From Streptomyces sp. QL37 (GTDB lineage: Bacteria > Actinomycetota > Actinomycetes > Streptomycetales > Streptomycetaceae): a stretch of DNA of 64,000 bases. Shown one piece after another: positions 44,073 to 52,793 of this stretch (within the stretch, counting starts at the first letter, position 1; the number at the start of each line of letters is the position of its first letter). Below the pieces are notes generated by a model. That model saw nothing but the letters and a program-made list of their open reading frames with translations, searched no databases and was not told the DNA's origin. The translations under genes and the position numbers were made by a program. The stretch spans positions 4,092,001 through 4,156,000 of the forward strand of contig NZ_PTJS01000001.1 of the NCBI RefSeq assembly GCF_002941025.1, read 5' to 3'.

Positions 44073-45131
44073 CTAACGGATCGTCCCCATGGCGTCCCGC
44101 ACCTCCTGAAGCGTCTCCTCGGCCACGGCGTTCGCCCGCTCGTTGCCGGCGCGCAGCACGTCCCGTACGTACCCCATGTCCCGGGCGTACTCCGCCCGGC
44201 GGGCGCGGATCGGGGCCATGCGGGTGTTGACGGCCTCCGTCACGGTCCGCTTGAGACCGGCCGCGCCGCCGTTCCCGATCTCCTCGGCGACCTCGTGCGG
44301 GTCGCGGCCGAGGCAGAGCGCGGCCAGCAGCACCAGGCTCGACACCCCGGGCCGCAGCTCGGGGTCGTAGGTGATGTGCCGGTCGGCGTCGGTGGTGGCT
44401 CCCTTGATCAGCCGGGCGGTCTCGTCGGCGTCGGCACCCAGGGCGATGGAGTTGCCCCTGCTCTTGCTCATCTTGGTGGCGTCGGTGCCGAGCAGCAGGG
44501 GCGCGGCGGAGAGCAGAGCGTCGGGTTCGGGGAAGACCTGTCCGTACCGCTCGTTGAAGCGGCGGGCGACGGTGCGGGTGATCTCCAGGTGCGGCAGCTG
44601 GTCCATGCCGACGGGGACGAGGTTGCCCTTGCAGAACAGGATGTCGGCGGCCTGGTGCACCGGATAGGTGTACATGAGGCCGCTGACGGCGGACTGCCTG
44701 GAGTGCGCGATCTCGTCCTTCACGGTGGGGTTGCGCCCGAGTTCGGCGACGGAGACGAGGGACAGGAAGGGCAGCATCAGCTGGTTGAGGGCGGGGACCG
44801 CGCTGTGGTTGAAGACGGTCGTGCGGGCCGGGTCGATCCCGATGGCGAGATGGTCCAGGAGCAGCCCCTCCACGTGCTCGGTGAGCCGCTCGGCGACGTC
44901 ACGGTCGGTGAGGACCTGGTAGTCGGCGATGAGCACGAAGACCTCGATGCCGAGGTCCTGGAGCCGGACCCGGTTGTGGAGAGTGCCGAAGTAGTGCCCG
45001 AGGTGCAGGGCTCCGGTGGGCCGGTCGCCGGTGAGGACGCGGAAGCGGCCGGGGTCCAGGGCGAGCTGCTGTTCCAGCTCGGCGCTGCGGCGCGCGGCGG
45101 GGCTGACGGCAGGGTCGGTGGTCATGGTCAC
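44073..45131 (-). CDS. trpS: tryptophan--tRNA ligase
   Basis: This 352-residue class I synthetase charges tRNA-Trp. The HIGH motif is ALHLGHYFGT and the KMSKS motif is DATKMSKSRGNS. The core PVGMDQLPHLEITRTVARRF is also present. GTG 45131 has GAGGAG 6 bases upstream; ATG 45125 is two codons inside. Its transcript begins with a 13-residue leader rich in Trp codons and an intrinsic terminator, the setup of a Trp-sensing attenuator. Streptomyces often has two TrpRS genes, one of them inducible and indolmycin-resistant; this leader makes the gene resemble that inducible type, an inference to be checked against the second copy. Confidence 0.95.
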   Translation of the reverse strand: MTMTTDPAVSPAARRSAELEQQLALDPGRFRVLTGDRPTGALHLGHYFGTLHNRVRLQDLGIEVFVLIADYQVLTDRDVAERLTEHVEGLLLDHLAIGIDPARTTVFNHSAVPALNQLMLPFLSLVSVAELGRNPTVKDEIAHSRQSAVSGLMYTYPVHQAADILFCKGNLVPVGMDQLPHLEITRTVARRFNERYGQVFPEPDALLSAAPLLLGTDATKMSKSRGNSIALGADADETARLIKGATTDADRHITYDPELRPGVSSLVLLAALCLGRDPHEVAEEIGNGGAAGLKRTVTEAVNTRMAPIRARRAEYARDMGYVRDVLRAGNERANAVAEETLQEVRDAMGTIR

Positions 45132-45197
45132 GGGGGTCTCCTCGCTGGTGGTGTACGCGTGGAGGACGGCCCGCCGCAGGGCACCGGGGCAGCGAAA

Positions 45198-45224
45198 AGG
45201 GCCGTCCGAAGATCGAACGGCCCT
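45198..45224 (-). terminator. trpS leader attenuator terminator
   Basis: ACGGCCCT/AGGGCCGT arms (45198-45205 and 45217-45224) form a hairpin on the trpS-sense strand, followed by TTTT. It lies between the leader peptide stop and trpS. It should stop transcription unless the leader ribosome stalls. Confidence 0.75.
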
Positions 45225-45251
45225 GGTTCCGCGCGGAGAAGGTGGCCGCTC

Positions 45252-45293
45252 CTAGGAGGAGCGCCACCAGTTCCGGCACGGTACGGAGGTCAT
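45252..45293 (-). CDS. trpS leader peptide with tandem Trp codons
   Basis: This 13-residue ORF reads MTSVPCRNWWRSS, too short for ordinary ORF calling. It has two adjacent TGG codons (45267-45269 and 45264-45266) and ends at TAG 45254-45252. A -10-like TACACT (45305-45300) is 6 bases before the ATG, so the mRNA would start at or next to the start codon (leaderless). A further pairing GGTGGC...GCCACC (45241-45268) covers the Trp codons and can act as the alternative structure. When charged tRNA-Trp is scarce, stalling at the Trp codons would favour readthrough into trpS. This is a sequence-based model. Confidence 0.75.
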   Translation of the reverse strand: MTSVPCRNWWRSS

Positions 45294-45412
45294 GGGCCGA
45301 GTGTAGCGCGCACCGGCCCCCGCGACGCGGACCGTTTTCCCGCCGGCCGGGTGTCGCGGAGAGGGCCGGAATAGAGAGAGGGGGTGCCCCGTTGTAGGGT
45401 GTGTTCACATAG

Positions 45413-45424
45413 TTCAAGGTTCAA
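45413..45424 (+). promoter_or_regulatory. direct repeat in LLM operon promoter
   Basis: TTCAA-GG-TTCAA lies within 45411-45429, about 30-48 bp before the monooxygenase ATG. Outer bases AGTT and AACT are inverted. Such short repeats are seen as MarR-like regulator sites, but no regulator is adjacent. Low confidence. Confidence 0.3.
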
Positions 45425-45458
45425 CAACTTCCGCTCAACACCTTTGGAGGCGGGCGCC

Positions 45459-46559
45459 ATGCAGTTCGGGATCTTCACCGTCGGGGATGTCACCACCGAC
45501 CCCACGACCGGTACGACACCGAGCGAGAACGAGCGGATCAAGGCGACCCTCGCGATCGCGCTCAAGGCCGAGGAAGTGGGCCTGGACGTCTTCGCGACCG
45601 GCGAGCACCACAACCCGCCGTTCGTCCCGTCCTCCCCGACGACCACGCTCGGCTACATCGCCGCCCGCACCGAGAAGCTGATCCTCTCCACCTCGACCAC
45701 GCTGATCACCACCAACGACCCGGTGAAGATCGCCGAGGACTACGCCACGCTCCAGCACCTGGCCGACGGCCGCGTCGACCTGATGATGGGCCGGGGCAAC
45801 ACCGGGCCGGTCTACCCCTGGTTCGGCAAGGACATCCGTCAGGGCATCCCGCTCGCGATCGAGAACTACGCGCTGCTGCACAAGCTGTGGCGCGAGGACG
45901 TCGTCGACTGGGAGGGGAAGTTCCGCACCCCGCTTCAGTCCTTCACCGCGACCCCGCGCCCGCTGGACGGCGTCCCGCCGTTCGTCTGGCACGGCTCGAT
46001 CCGCTCCCCGGAGATCGCCGAGCAGGCCGCGTACTACGGCGACGGCTTCTTCCACAACAACATCTTCTGGCCGATGGAGCACACCAGGAAGATGGTCGAC
46101 CTCTACCGCAAGCGCTACGCCCACTACGGGCACGGCACCGCCGAGCAGGCGATCGTGGGCCTCGGCGGCCAGGTCTTCATGCGGAAGAACTCGCAGGACG
46201 CGGTACGGGAGTTCCGCCCGTACTTCGACAACGCGCCGGTCTACGGGCACGGGCCCTCCCTGGAGGACTTCACCCAGCAGACCCCGCTGACCGTCGGCTC
46301 CCCGCAGGAGGTCATCGAGCGGACCCTCTCCTTCCGTGAGGACGTCGGCGACTACCAGCGCCAGCTCTTCCTGATGGACCACGCGGGTCTGCCGCTGAAG
46401 ACGGTCCTGGAGCAGCTCGACATCCTGGGCGAGGAGGTCGTGCCCGTGCTGCGCAAGGAGTTCGCCCGCCTGCGCCCGGCCGGAGTGCCGGACGCCCCCG
46501 TCCACCCCGCCGTCGCCGCCGCCCGCGCCGCCGCCGGGGACCCGAAGGAGCTCCGATGA
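45459..46559 (+). CDS. LLM-class flavin-dependent monooxygenase (CE1758-type)
   Basis: This 366-residue luciferase-like protein has IALKAEEVGLDVFATGEHHN at the start, TLITTNDPVKIAEDYATLQH, MGRGNTGPVYPWFGKD and PFVWHGSIRSPEIAEQAAYY. It would use FMNH2 and O2 supplied by its partner. GGAGG is 10 bases before ATG 45459. The NADPH-dependent FMN reductase gene starts inside its stop (ATGA), making a two-component monooxygenase system. The substrate is not known. Confidence 0.92.
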   Translation: MQFGIFTVGDVTTDPTTGTTPSENERIKATLAIALKAEEVGLDVFATGEHHNPPFVPSSPTTTLGYIAARTEKLILSTSTTLITTNDPVKIAEDYATLQHLADGRVDLMMGRGNTGPVYPWFGKDIRQGIPLAIENYALLHKLWREDVVDWEGKFRTPLQSFTATPRPLDGVPPFVWHGSIRSPEIAEQAAYYGDGFFHNNIFWPMEHTRKMVDLYRKRYAHYGHGTAEQAIVGLGGQVFMRKNSQDAVREFRPYFDNAPVYGHGPSLEDFTQQTPLTVGSPQEVIERTLSFREDVGDYQRQLFLMDHAGLPLKTVLEQLDILGEEVVPVLRKEFARLRPAGVPDAPVHPAVAAARAAAGDPKELR

Positions 46560-47221
46560 CCGCGCTCGCCACCACTCCCCTGAAGATCGTCGCCGTCGCG
46601 GCGGGGCTCAGCAGCCCCTCCTCCACCCGGCTGCTGGCCGACCGGCTCGCCGAGGCCGCGCGTGAACGGCTCGCGTCCGGCCAGGACCGCCACGTCGAGG
46701 TCCAGGTCGTCGAGCTGCGCGACCTCGCCGTCGACATCGCCAACCACCTGGTCACCGGCTTCCCGCCAGCCGGCCTGAAGAAGGCGATCGACGCGGTGAC
46801 CGGGGCTGACGGGCTGATCGCCGTGACGCCCGTCTTCACCGCCTCGTACAGCGGGCTGTTCAAGTCCTTCTTCGACCTGATCGACAACACCGCGCTGACC
46901 GGCAAGCCCGTCGTCATCGCGGCGACCGGCGGAACGCCCCGGCACTCGCTGGTGCTGGAGCACGCGATGCGGCCGCTCTTCGCCTATCTGCGGGCCGTCG
47001 TCCTGCCGACCTCCGTGTACGCGGCGTCGGAGGACTGGGGCTCGAACGGCGACGAGTACACCGAGGGCCTGCCCTCCCGGATCCGGCGGGCGGGAGGCGA
47101 GCTCGCCTCCGCCGTAACCGGGCGGACCGTCTCCGGCGCCTCCCGGGCCCTCACCCTCGACGACGGCGAGGACGCGGTCGTCCCGTTCGAGGAGCAGCTC
47201 GCCGGCCTGCGGGTCGGCTGA
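46556..47221 (+). CDS. NADPH-dependent FMN reductase (CE1759-type)
   Basis: This 221-residue flavodoxin-like reductase has KIVAVAAGLSSPSSTRLLAD and TPVFTASYSGLFKSFFDLID, the FMN-binding loops. It supplies reduced flavin for the coupled LLM monooxygenase, with which it overlaps by 4 bp. The terminator at 47228-47257 ends the operon. Confidence 0.92.
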   Translation: MTALATTPLKIVAVAAGLSSPSSTRLLADRLAEAARERLASGQDRHVEVQVVELRDLAVDIANHLVTGFPPAGLKKAIDAVTGADGLIAVTPVFTASYSGLFKSFFDLIDNTALTGKPVVIAATGGTPRHSLVLEHAMRPLFAYLRAVVLPTSVYAASEDWGSNGDEYTEGLPSRIRRAGGELASAVTGRTVSGASRALTLDDGEDAVVPFEEQLAGLRVG

Positions 47222-47227
47222 ACACCC

Positions 47228-47257
47228 GGCATCGGGGGTCGTCGGGCCCCCGATGCC
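47228..47257 (+). terminator. LLM/FMN-reductase operon terminator
   Basis: GGCATCGGGGG (47228-47238) pairs with CCCCCGATGCC (47247-47257), starting 7 bp after the stop. Confidence 0.75.
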
Positions 47258-47315
47258 CGCCTTGACTACAGTTGATCCCTGTATGCCGCAAATGTTGAAA
47301 ACAATGGAGGCAGAC

Positions 47316-47738
47316 ATGGGCAGGATCGTCGTGGGCGTGGACGGATCGGACGCCTCGATCAAGGCGCTCCGCTGGGCCGTGCGCCAGGCCGAGCTGACCG
47401 GCGACACCGTCGAGGCGGTCAACAGCTGGGAGTACCCCGCGACCAGCTGGGCGTCCATGATGCCGGGCATGCCGGAGGACTTCGACCCGCAGGAGGCGGC
47501 GACCGTGGCGCTCACCGAGGCGCTGGAGGAGGCCCTCGGCGCCGAGGGAGCGGCGGCGGTCGAGAAGATCGTCGTGATCGGCAACCCCGCCCAGACCCTG
47601 CTGGACCGCGCCAGGGGAGCGAACCTGCTGGTCGTGGGCGCCCGTGGCTACACCGGCTTCAAGGCGACCCTGCTCGGCTCGGTCAGCCTCCATGTCACCC
47701 AGCACGCCGACTGCCCGGTCACCGTCGTCCGCGACTGA
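47316..47738 (+). CDS. universal stress protein (UspA family)
   Basis: This 140-residue protein has the Usp fold with MGRIVVGVDGSDASIKALRW at the N-terminus and an ATP-binding GxxGxxGx9GS-like region (GARGYTGFKATLLGSVSLHV). GGAGG lies before ATG 47316. A TTGACT at 47262-47267 could be part of its promoter but a -10 at proper spacing is not clear. A strong bidirectional terminator follows. Confidence 0.93.
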   Translation: MGRIVVGVDGSDASIKALRWAVRQAELTGDTVEAVNSWEYPATSWASMMPGMPEDFDPQEAATVALTEALEEALGAEGAAAVEKIVVIGNPAQTLLDRARGANLLVVGARGYTGFKATLLGSVSLHVTQHADCPVTVVRD

Positions 47739-47749
47739 GCGAACACGCT

Positions 47750-47787
47750 GAAGGGCGGGCATCCGGCACACCGGATGCCCGCCCTTC
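47750..47787. terminator. bidirectional terminator
   Basis: A perfect 17-bp stem GAAGGGCGGGCATCCGG (47750-47766) with loop CACA and complement (47771-47787). It lies between the UspA gene and the convergent cupin gene. Confidence 0.85.
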
Positions 47788-47796
47788 CGTGGCGCG

Positions 47797-48168
47797 TCAG
47801 CCCTGAGCGTTGATGTGGCTGATCACCCGGTCGAACTCCTCAGTGGGCGAGAAGTCCACGAATTCGCAGTCCTCCAACGCCTCGGGGACGTGCCCGGGCG
47901 GCCAGTAGAACGCCTGGCCCTCCTCGTAGACCTCGTACGCCTCCGGGCCCGCGCCGGTCCGCAGCCTCAGCCGCCCCTTCAGGAGGTAGCCCCAGTGCGG
48001 GCAGGGGCACATGTCGTCGGGGAGCCCCTTGAGCGCCGGGCCCATGTCCGCGCCCTTGACCAGCCGGATCAGGGCGACGCTCAGGTCACCGCCGATCTCC
48101 GTCCTGCGCAGCTCCGCCTCGTCGGTCCGGATCGCGACGGGCGTCTCGTTCCATGTCGTCGCCGTCAT
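47797..48168 (-). CDS. cupin-domain protein
   Basis: This 123-residue small beta-barrel protein has CPCPHWGYLLKGRLRLRTGA and EVYEEGQAFYWPPGHVPEAL, the two cupin motifs (the first with His, the second with His). GGAGGA is 8 bases before ATG 48168. It is cytoplasmic and of unknown reaction or binding role. Confidence 0.85.
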   Translation of the reverse strand: MTATTWNETPVAIRTDEAELRRTEIGGDLSVALIRLVKGADMGPALKGLPDDMCPCPHWGYLLKGRLRLRTGAGPEAYEVYEEGQAFYWPPGHVPEALEDCEFVDFSPTEEFDRVISHINAQG

Positions 48169-48316
48169 GGCTCCTCCAGAGCCGGTGTCCGTCCCCCTTC
48201 CAGTCTGGGCCCGGCCCCGGCGGGACGCGATGTCAGAGGGCGACGACGCCGGCCACGACGCAGGACACGCTGTGGGGCTTCCCCCACCGGGAAGGTCAAG
48301 CTCCGGTCCGCCGCCG

Positions 48317-49174
48317 TCACTTCCGGTTGTAGAGCCGCATCGTCACCGCGCCGAAGACCACCACGAACAGCGCCGACCAGCCCAGCGACCAGGCGATGTC
48401 CGTCGCCGGCCAGTTGCCGGCCATCAGCTCCCTCACGGCGGCCGCGAGATGCGTCACCGGGCTGTTGTTCACGAACGCCTGCAGCCAGCCGGGCATGGTC
48501 CTGGGGTCGACGAAGACGTTGCTCAGGAACGTCAGCGGGAAGATCACCATCATGCTGACGCCCATCACCGACTTCTCGGTGCGCAGCATCAGGCCGAACA
48601 TCGTCCAGATCCAGGAGAAGGCGAACGAGAAGACCAGCAGGAGCGTGACGCCCGCCAGCACGCCCAGGATTCCGCCGTCCGGCCGGTAGCCGATGACGAT
48701 GCCGACGACGAGCATGACGGCCGAGGCCAGGAGGTAGCGCACGACGTCGCCGAGGAGGTAGCCGACCATGGGGGCCGGCCGCCAGATCGACAGGGTGCGG
48801 AAGCGGTCGAAGACCCCTTTCGCGATGTCGGTGTTGATCGCGACGCCCGTGTACATCGTGATCATCACGACGCTCATGACGAGGATCCCGGGCAGGAGGA
48901 ACTGGATGTAGCCCTCGGTGGAGCCGGCCAGCGCCCCGCCGAAGAGATACGTGAACATCAGGACCATCATGATCGGGAAGACCGTCACGTCGAACAGCTG
49001 CTCGGGCACATGCTTGATCTTCAGCATGGCCCGCCATCCGAAGGTCAGCGACGCCGACAGCGCGCTGGGCCGGTGCGGCCGTTCCTGGCCGACCAGCAGG
49101 GAGGCCAGGGTCTTCGCGTCCGGTGCGGTGAGTTCGGCGTCGTCGCGTTCGGCCGTGGTGGGCGCGGTGCTCAT
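48317..49174 (-). CDS. ABC-2 type transporter permease (DrrB-like)
   Basis: This 285-residue protein has six membrane helices and the ABC-2 signature region. It begins with a cytoplasmic tail ([20 protein letters not shown]) and has [20 protein letters not shown], then [20 protein letters not shown]. It is of the daunorubicin DrrB type. Its ATG overlaps the stop of the ATPase gene by 4 bp (ATGA). Together they form a drug or lipid exporter; the substrate is not known. Confidence 0.93.
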   Translation of the reverse strand: MSTAPTTAERDDAELTAPDAKTLASLLVGQERPHRPSALSASLTFGWRAMLKIKHVPEQLFDVTVFPIMMVLMFTYLFGGALAGSTEGYIQFLLPGILVMSVVMITMYTGVAINTDIAKGVFDRFRTLSIWRPAPMVGYLLGDVVRYLLASAVMLVVGIVIGYRPDGGILGVLAGVTLLLVFSFAFSWIWTMFGLMLRTEKSVMGVSMMVIFPLTFLSNVFVDPRTMPGWLQAFVNNSPVTHLAAAVRELMAGNWPATDIAWSLGWSALFVVVFGAVTMRLYNRK

Positions 49175-50142
49175 GCCGCTACCCCCTTCTTGTCCGTGAG
49201 CGCGAGGAAGACCTCGTCGAGGCTGGGCTGTCCCAGCGAGAAGTTGTCCACGTGGATGCCGCGCCGGGCCAGCTCCGCCAGTGCCCGGGCGGCCTGCTCG
49301 GCCGCCCCCTTGTCGGTGCCGTGGCCCCCGACCGTGGCGGTCAGCGCCACCGGGTCGTGGTCCAGCTGCACCGTCGCCTCGAGCGCGATCGCCAGCACGC
49401 GCTCGGCCTCGGGGCGCTGCCCGGGGTCGCGCAGACGCAGATGGACGGACCCGGCGCCGACGGACGCCTTGAGCTCACCCTTCGTACCCTCGGCGATCAC
49501 CTTGCCGTGGTCGATCACGGCGATGCGGGAGGCCAGATGGTCGGCCTCGTCGAGGTACTGGGTGGTCAGCATGACCGTCGTGCCCTGCGCGACGACGGCC
49601 CGCACGATGTCCCACACCTGGTTACGGCTGCGCGGGTCGAGCCCGGTCGTCGGCTCGTCGAGGAAGAGCAGCTCCGGTGTGTTCAGGATGGACGCGGCGA
49701 TGTCGATCCGGCGCCGCATCCCGCCGGAGTAGTTCTTCACCTGCTTGCCGGCCGCCTCGCTCAGTCCGAAGGCCTCCAGCAGCTGCGCGGCCCGGGTCCT
49801 GGCGGCGGGCCTGGAGTGGCCGAGGAGCCTGGCCAGCAGCACCAGGTTCTCCGTACCGGTCAGGTCCTCGTCGACCGAGGCGTACTGCCCGGTGAGACTG
49901 ACCCGGCTGCGGACCGTGTCGGCGTCCTTCACGACGTCGTGCCCGAAGACCCGGGCCCGGCCCGCGTCCGGTCGCAACAGCGTCGCCAGCATCCTCACGG
50001 TGGTGGTCTTCCCGGCCCCGTTGGGGCCCAGCACTCCGTAGACCGTGCCCGAGGGCACGGCGAGATCGACGCCGTCCACCGCGCGGTTGTCACCGAAGAC
50101 CTTCACCAGCCCCGTGGTCTCGATGGCCAGTTCAGTGCTCAT
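49171..50142 (-). CDS. ABC transporter ATP-binding protein (DrrA-like)
   Basis: This 323-residue ATPase has Walker [15 protein letters not shown], signature [16 protein letters not shown], Walker [18 protein letters not shown] and the H-loop [22 protein letters not shown] region with the DrrA-type Gln. A C-terminal extension is typical of DrrA. ATG 50142 is the first gene of the exporter operon. Likely an antibiotic self-resistance or general efflux system, but no biosynthetic gene cluster is next to it. Confidence 0.93.
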   Translation of the reverse strand: MSTELAIETTGLVKVFGDNRAVDGVDLAVPSGTVYGVLGPNGAGKTTTVRMLATLLRPDAGRARVFGHDVVKDADTVRSRVSLTGQYASVDEDLTGTENLVLLARLLGHSRPAARTRAAQLLEAFGLSEAAGKQVKNYSGGMRRRIDIAASILNTPELLFLDEPTTGLDPRSRNQVWDIVRAVVAQGTTVMLTTQYLDEADHLASRIAVIDHGKVIAEGTKGELKASVGAGSVHLRLRDPGQRPEAERVLAIALEATVQLDHDPVALTATVGGHGTDKGAAEQAARALAELARRGIHVDNFSLGQPSLDEVFLALTDKKGVAA

Positions 50143-50293
50143 GGTCCCTTCCCTGTCGGCTCTGTCGAGGGCGGATACGGGCCAACGATGGCACGGTGCA
50201 CGCCGGTGGCGGGGCGGATCGGACGGAACGGGACGGGCGCGGCGACCGGATCGGATCCGGCCACCGCGCCCCTTCCTCCGGAAGGACGGCCGG

Positions 50294-50716
50294 TCACTCC
50301 TCGCGCGTGTAGTAGGCGTAGAACATCGTGCCGAACGTCCCCGCGGCCACCACCAGGCCTATGAAGCCCGACATCAGCACGCTCTTGCCGTTCAGGCTGG
50401 AGAGGAAGCCGACCGCGCCCCCGGCCAGCACGCCGAAGGCCGCTGCCCGCAGCTCACGCGGCAGGGCCCACCGGACCCGTGCGAGTGCGTAGCAGAGCGC
50501 GGCGAAGACCGCCCCGGAGACGACCCCGAGCCAGATCTGTCCGCCGGTGGTCGCTCCACCGTCCCGATTGATGAAGAAGGCCCAGAACCCGAGGATCACT
50601 CCCAGTGCCAGGGGCACCGCCCAGGCGAGCGCGGTGTGCCGGTGCTCCTGCCGGGCCGGGGCGGGGGCGCGGGCCTGCGTCCGCCGGCGCGTCGGCATCG
50701 TCGCGTGTGTGGCCAT
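50294..50716 (-). CDS. small membrane protein, unknown function
   Basis: This 140-residue protein has a basic Ala/Pro/Arg-rich N-terminus and four membrane helices ([75 protein letters not shown]). GGAG stands before ATG 50716. No family is recognised. It is divergent from the next membrane protein. Confidence 0.75.
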   Translation of the reverse strand: MATHATMPTRRRTQARAPAPARQEHRHTALAWAVPLALGVILGFWAFFINRDGGATTGGQIWLGVVSGAVFAALCYALARVRWALPRELRAAAFGVLAGGAVGFLSSLNGKSVLMSGFIGLVVAAGTFGTMFYAYYTREE

Positions 50717-50830
50717 GGCGCACAGCTCCTTCCGTCGCCCCCGTCCCTCCAGCGCACACCCGGCCGGGCCGCCCGGCAACTCGAATGGCCCACGGCCCGG
50801 GGGCGCCCCGCCGCCGCAGGGGATTGGCTG

Positions 50831-51694
50831 GTGCCTGTGCGGAACTGTCTCTCAGCGGCCCTCTCGGCGGTGCTGCTCGTCGTACTGGCCGTGCTGGTAC
50901 CGGTGAGCGCGCTCTCGGCGTGGGTCGATCTGGAGCTCGACGACACCGGCCGCTATCTCGCCGCCGTCTCGCCGCTGGCCTCCGACGCCGAAGTGCGGGA
51001 CACCGTCGCCACGCTGGTCACGGACGAGGCCATGAAGAACATCGACGTCGGCCCGCTCCAGGACACCGTCGAGCAGTTCCTGCACGAGTCCGCCCTGTCG
51101 TTCACCACGACCGAGGCGTTCCGGCGGGCGTGGGAGAGCGCGAACCGGACGGCGCACCAGGCCGTGACCGCCTCGCTGCACGGGGACGACGGGCAGGCGG
51201 TGACCATCGATCTGGCGCCGGTGATCGAGGAGGTCAAGAAGGAACTGGTCAGCAGCGGGGTGCCGTTCGCCGACCGGATCCCGGTCCGGGAGACCTCCAT
51301 CACCGTGCTGTCCGCCGACCGCGCGGACGACCTGCGGTCCTCCTTCCAGTGGCTCAGGTACTGCAGCGTCTGGCCGGCCGTGGCGACGGTGGTGCTGCTC
51401 GTCCTGGTGCTCGGCCTCACGCTCGTACGAGGCGGTGTCCGCGCCGGTCTGACGGCCGCCGCCGTGGTCGGCGGCGGCCTGGTCATCGGCGCGGCCCTGC
51501 TGCGGATCGCGGTCGCCGCCGGCCGCGACCGGGTGCTCGGCCAGGTGCCCGGAACCGACCGGGGCGGGGCCGCCGCGGTGTACGACGCGCTGACCGCGTC
51601 CCTGCGGACGACGGTGTGGATCGTGCTGCTCGTGGGGGCGGTCCTGGCGGTCGGCGGCCTCGTGGGGCGGGTCATGGCGGCCCGGCGCGGGTAG
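50831..51694 (+). CDS. membrane protein with large extracytoplasmic domain
   Basis: This 287-residue protein has an N-terminal helix (SAALSAVLLVVLAVLVPVSA), then a region of about 150 residues with no membrane helix (LDLELDDTGRYLAAVSPLAS, RDTVATLVTDEAMKNIDVGP) and three C-terminal helices. The start is unclear: GTG 50831 or GTG 50837 both precede the first helix. The function is unknown. The EEP-family gene follows 10 bp after the stop, so the two are likely co-transcribed. Confidence 0.72.
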   Translation: MPVRNCLSAALSAVLLVVLAVLVPVSALSAWVDLELDDTGRYLAAVSPLASDAEVRDTVATLVTDEAMKNIDVGPLQDTVEQFLHESALSFTTTEAFRRAWESANRTAHQAVTASLHGDDGQAVTIDLAPVIEEVKKELVSSGVPFADRIPVRETSITVLSADRADDLRSSFQWLRYCSVWPAVATVVLLVLVLGLTLVRGGVRAGLTAAAVVGGGLVIGAALLRIAVAAGRDRVLGQVPGTDRGGAAAVYDALTASLRTTVWIVLLVGAVLAVGGLVGRVMAARRG

Positions 51695-51704
51695 GACTCC
51701 CGGC

Positions 51705-52709
51705 GTGAGCAGCAGCGCCACGAGGGCGGCAGCGAGGGACGGGGTCCGCCCGCGCGGGCGGGGGCGGGCAGCCGCCGGCGGGTGCGCCGCGCTCGCCCTG
51801 TCCTGCGCCACCCTGGTGCTCGGTTTCCGCGCCGCGGACGCCGACGGCCCCACGCCGGTGCCCCAGGCCCTCGCCTTCCTGCCCTGGCTGCTCGTCCCCG
51901 GTGGCGCGGGCCTCGCGCTCGCGGGCATCGCCCGGTGGCGTACGGGCATGGTCTGGGCGGCCGTGGTGCTCGCCGCCACCGGCTGGTACGCCAGGCCGTA
52001 CGGCCCCGGCACCACGGGCGCACAGGGGCCCGTCCTGGCCGAGCTGCGCGTCCTGACCTCCAACGTGGAGTTCGGCGGCGCCACGGACGAGCTGATCGAC
52101 GCGGTCCGGCGCGAACGGCCCGACCTCGTCTTCGTCCAGGAGTGCGATCTGCTCTGCGCCGACGCCCTCGCCGCCCGGGTCCCGCAGGCCGCGTACCCCT
52201 ACCGCGAGGTCGTCCGCCTCGACGGCTCGCTCGGCTCCGCCCTGCTCAGCCGGTATCCGCTGCGGCCCGCCGATCCCGTCGCAGGGGTCATGGCGATGCC
52301 GGGTTCGGTGGCCGAGGTCGCCGGCAGGGACGTCCGGCTCCAGCTCGCGCACCCGCTGCCGCCGGTGCCGGGCAGGGTCGGGGGATGGCGGGACGAGCTC
52401 GGCCGCATCCGGGACTTCGCGGCCGGGGCCAAGGGCGGGGCGGTCCTGCTCGCGGGCGACTTCAACGCCTCCCAGGACCATGCCGCCTTCCGCGAGGTGC
52501 TCGACGCGGGCGCGCTCCACGACAGCGCGAGGATCGCCGGCAGGTCCCGCACGTACAGCTGGCCCGCCGACCGCCGTACGCCTCTGCGCACCCAGATCGA
52601 CCACGTCCTGGTCAGCGACGACTTCTCCGTGCGGTCCGCCCGCTTCCTGGACCTGAGCGGCACCGACCACCGGGCCCTGCTCGTCTCACTGGCCCTCCAC
52701 GACGGGTGA
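51705..52709 (+). CDS. membrane-anchored endonuclease/exonuclease/phosphatase family protein
   Basis: This 334-residue protein has an N-terminal part with two to three helices (FLPWLLVPGGAGLALAG, GMVWAAVVLAATGWYA), then the EEP catalytic domain. The motifs are VLTSNVEFGG, DLVFVQECD, LLAGDFNASQDHAAF, QIDHVLVSDD and SGTDHRALLV, which hold the metal-binding and catalytic Asp, Asn and His. EEP proteins hydrolyse phosphodiesters or phosphates; extracytoplasmic Streptomyces members are often lipid or phosphate hydrolases. The start is GTG 51705. Confidence 0.88.
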   Translation: MSSSATRAAARDGVRPRGRGRAAAGGCAALALSCATLVLGFRAADADGPTPVPQALAFLPWLLVPGGAGLALAGIARWRTGMVWAAVVLAATGWYARPYGPGTTGAQGPVLAELRVLTSNVEFGGATDELIDAVRRERPDLVFVQECDLLCADALAARVPQAAYPYREVVRLDGSLGSALLSRYPLRPADPVAGVMAMPGSVAEVAGRDVRLQLAHPLPPVPGRVGGWRDELGRIRDFAAGAKGGAVLLAGDFNASQDHAAFREVLDAGALHDSARIAGRSRTYSWPADRRTPLRTQIDHVLVSDDFSVRSARFLDLSGTDHRALLVSLALHDG

Positions 52710-52793
52710 TCCGGGGTCTCCGGCCCGACGTGCGCGGGTGCGTGGGCCGGGCGACAGTGGGTGGGAGCAGGGGGCGAGTGAGAGGTCTGCCGT

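Noticed and set aside
45132..45458. T-box riboswitch before trpS
   Set aside because: The conserved T-box sequence was not found; the Trp-codon leader peptide with terminator explains the region better.
48317..50142. Antibiotic biosynthetic cluster around the DrrAB-like exporter
   Set aside because: No polyketide, peptide or tailoring enzyme genes surround it; flanking genes are a cupin and membrane proteins.
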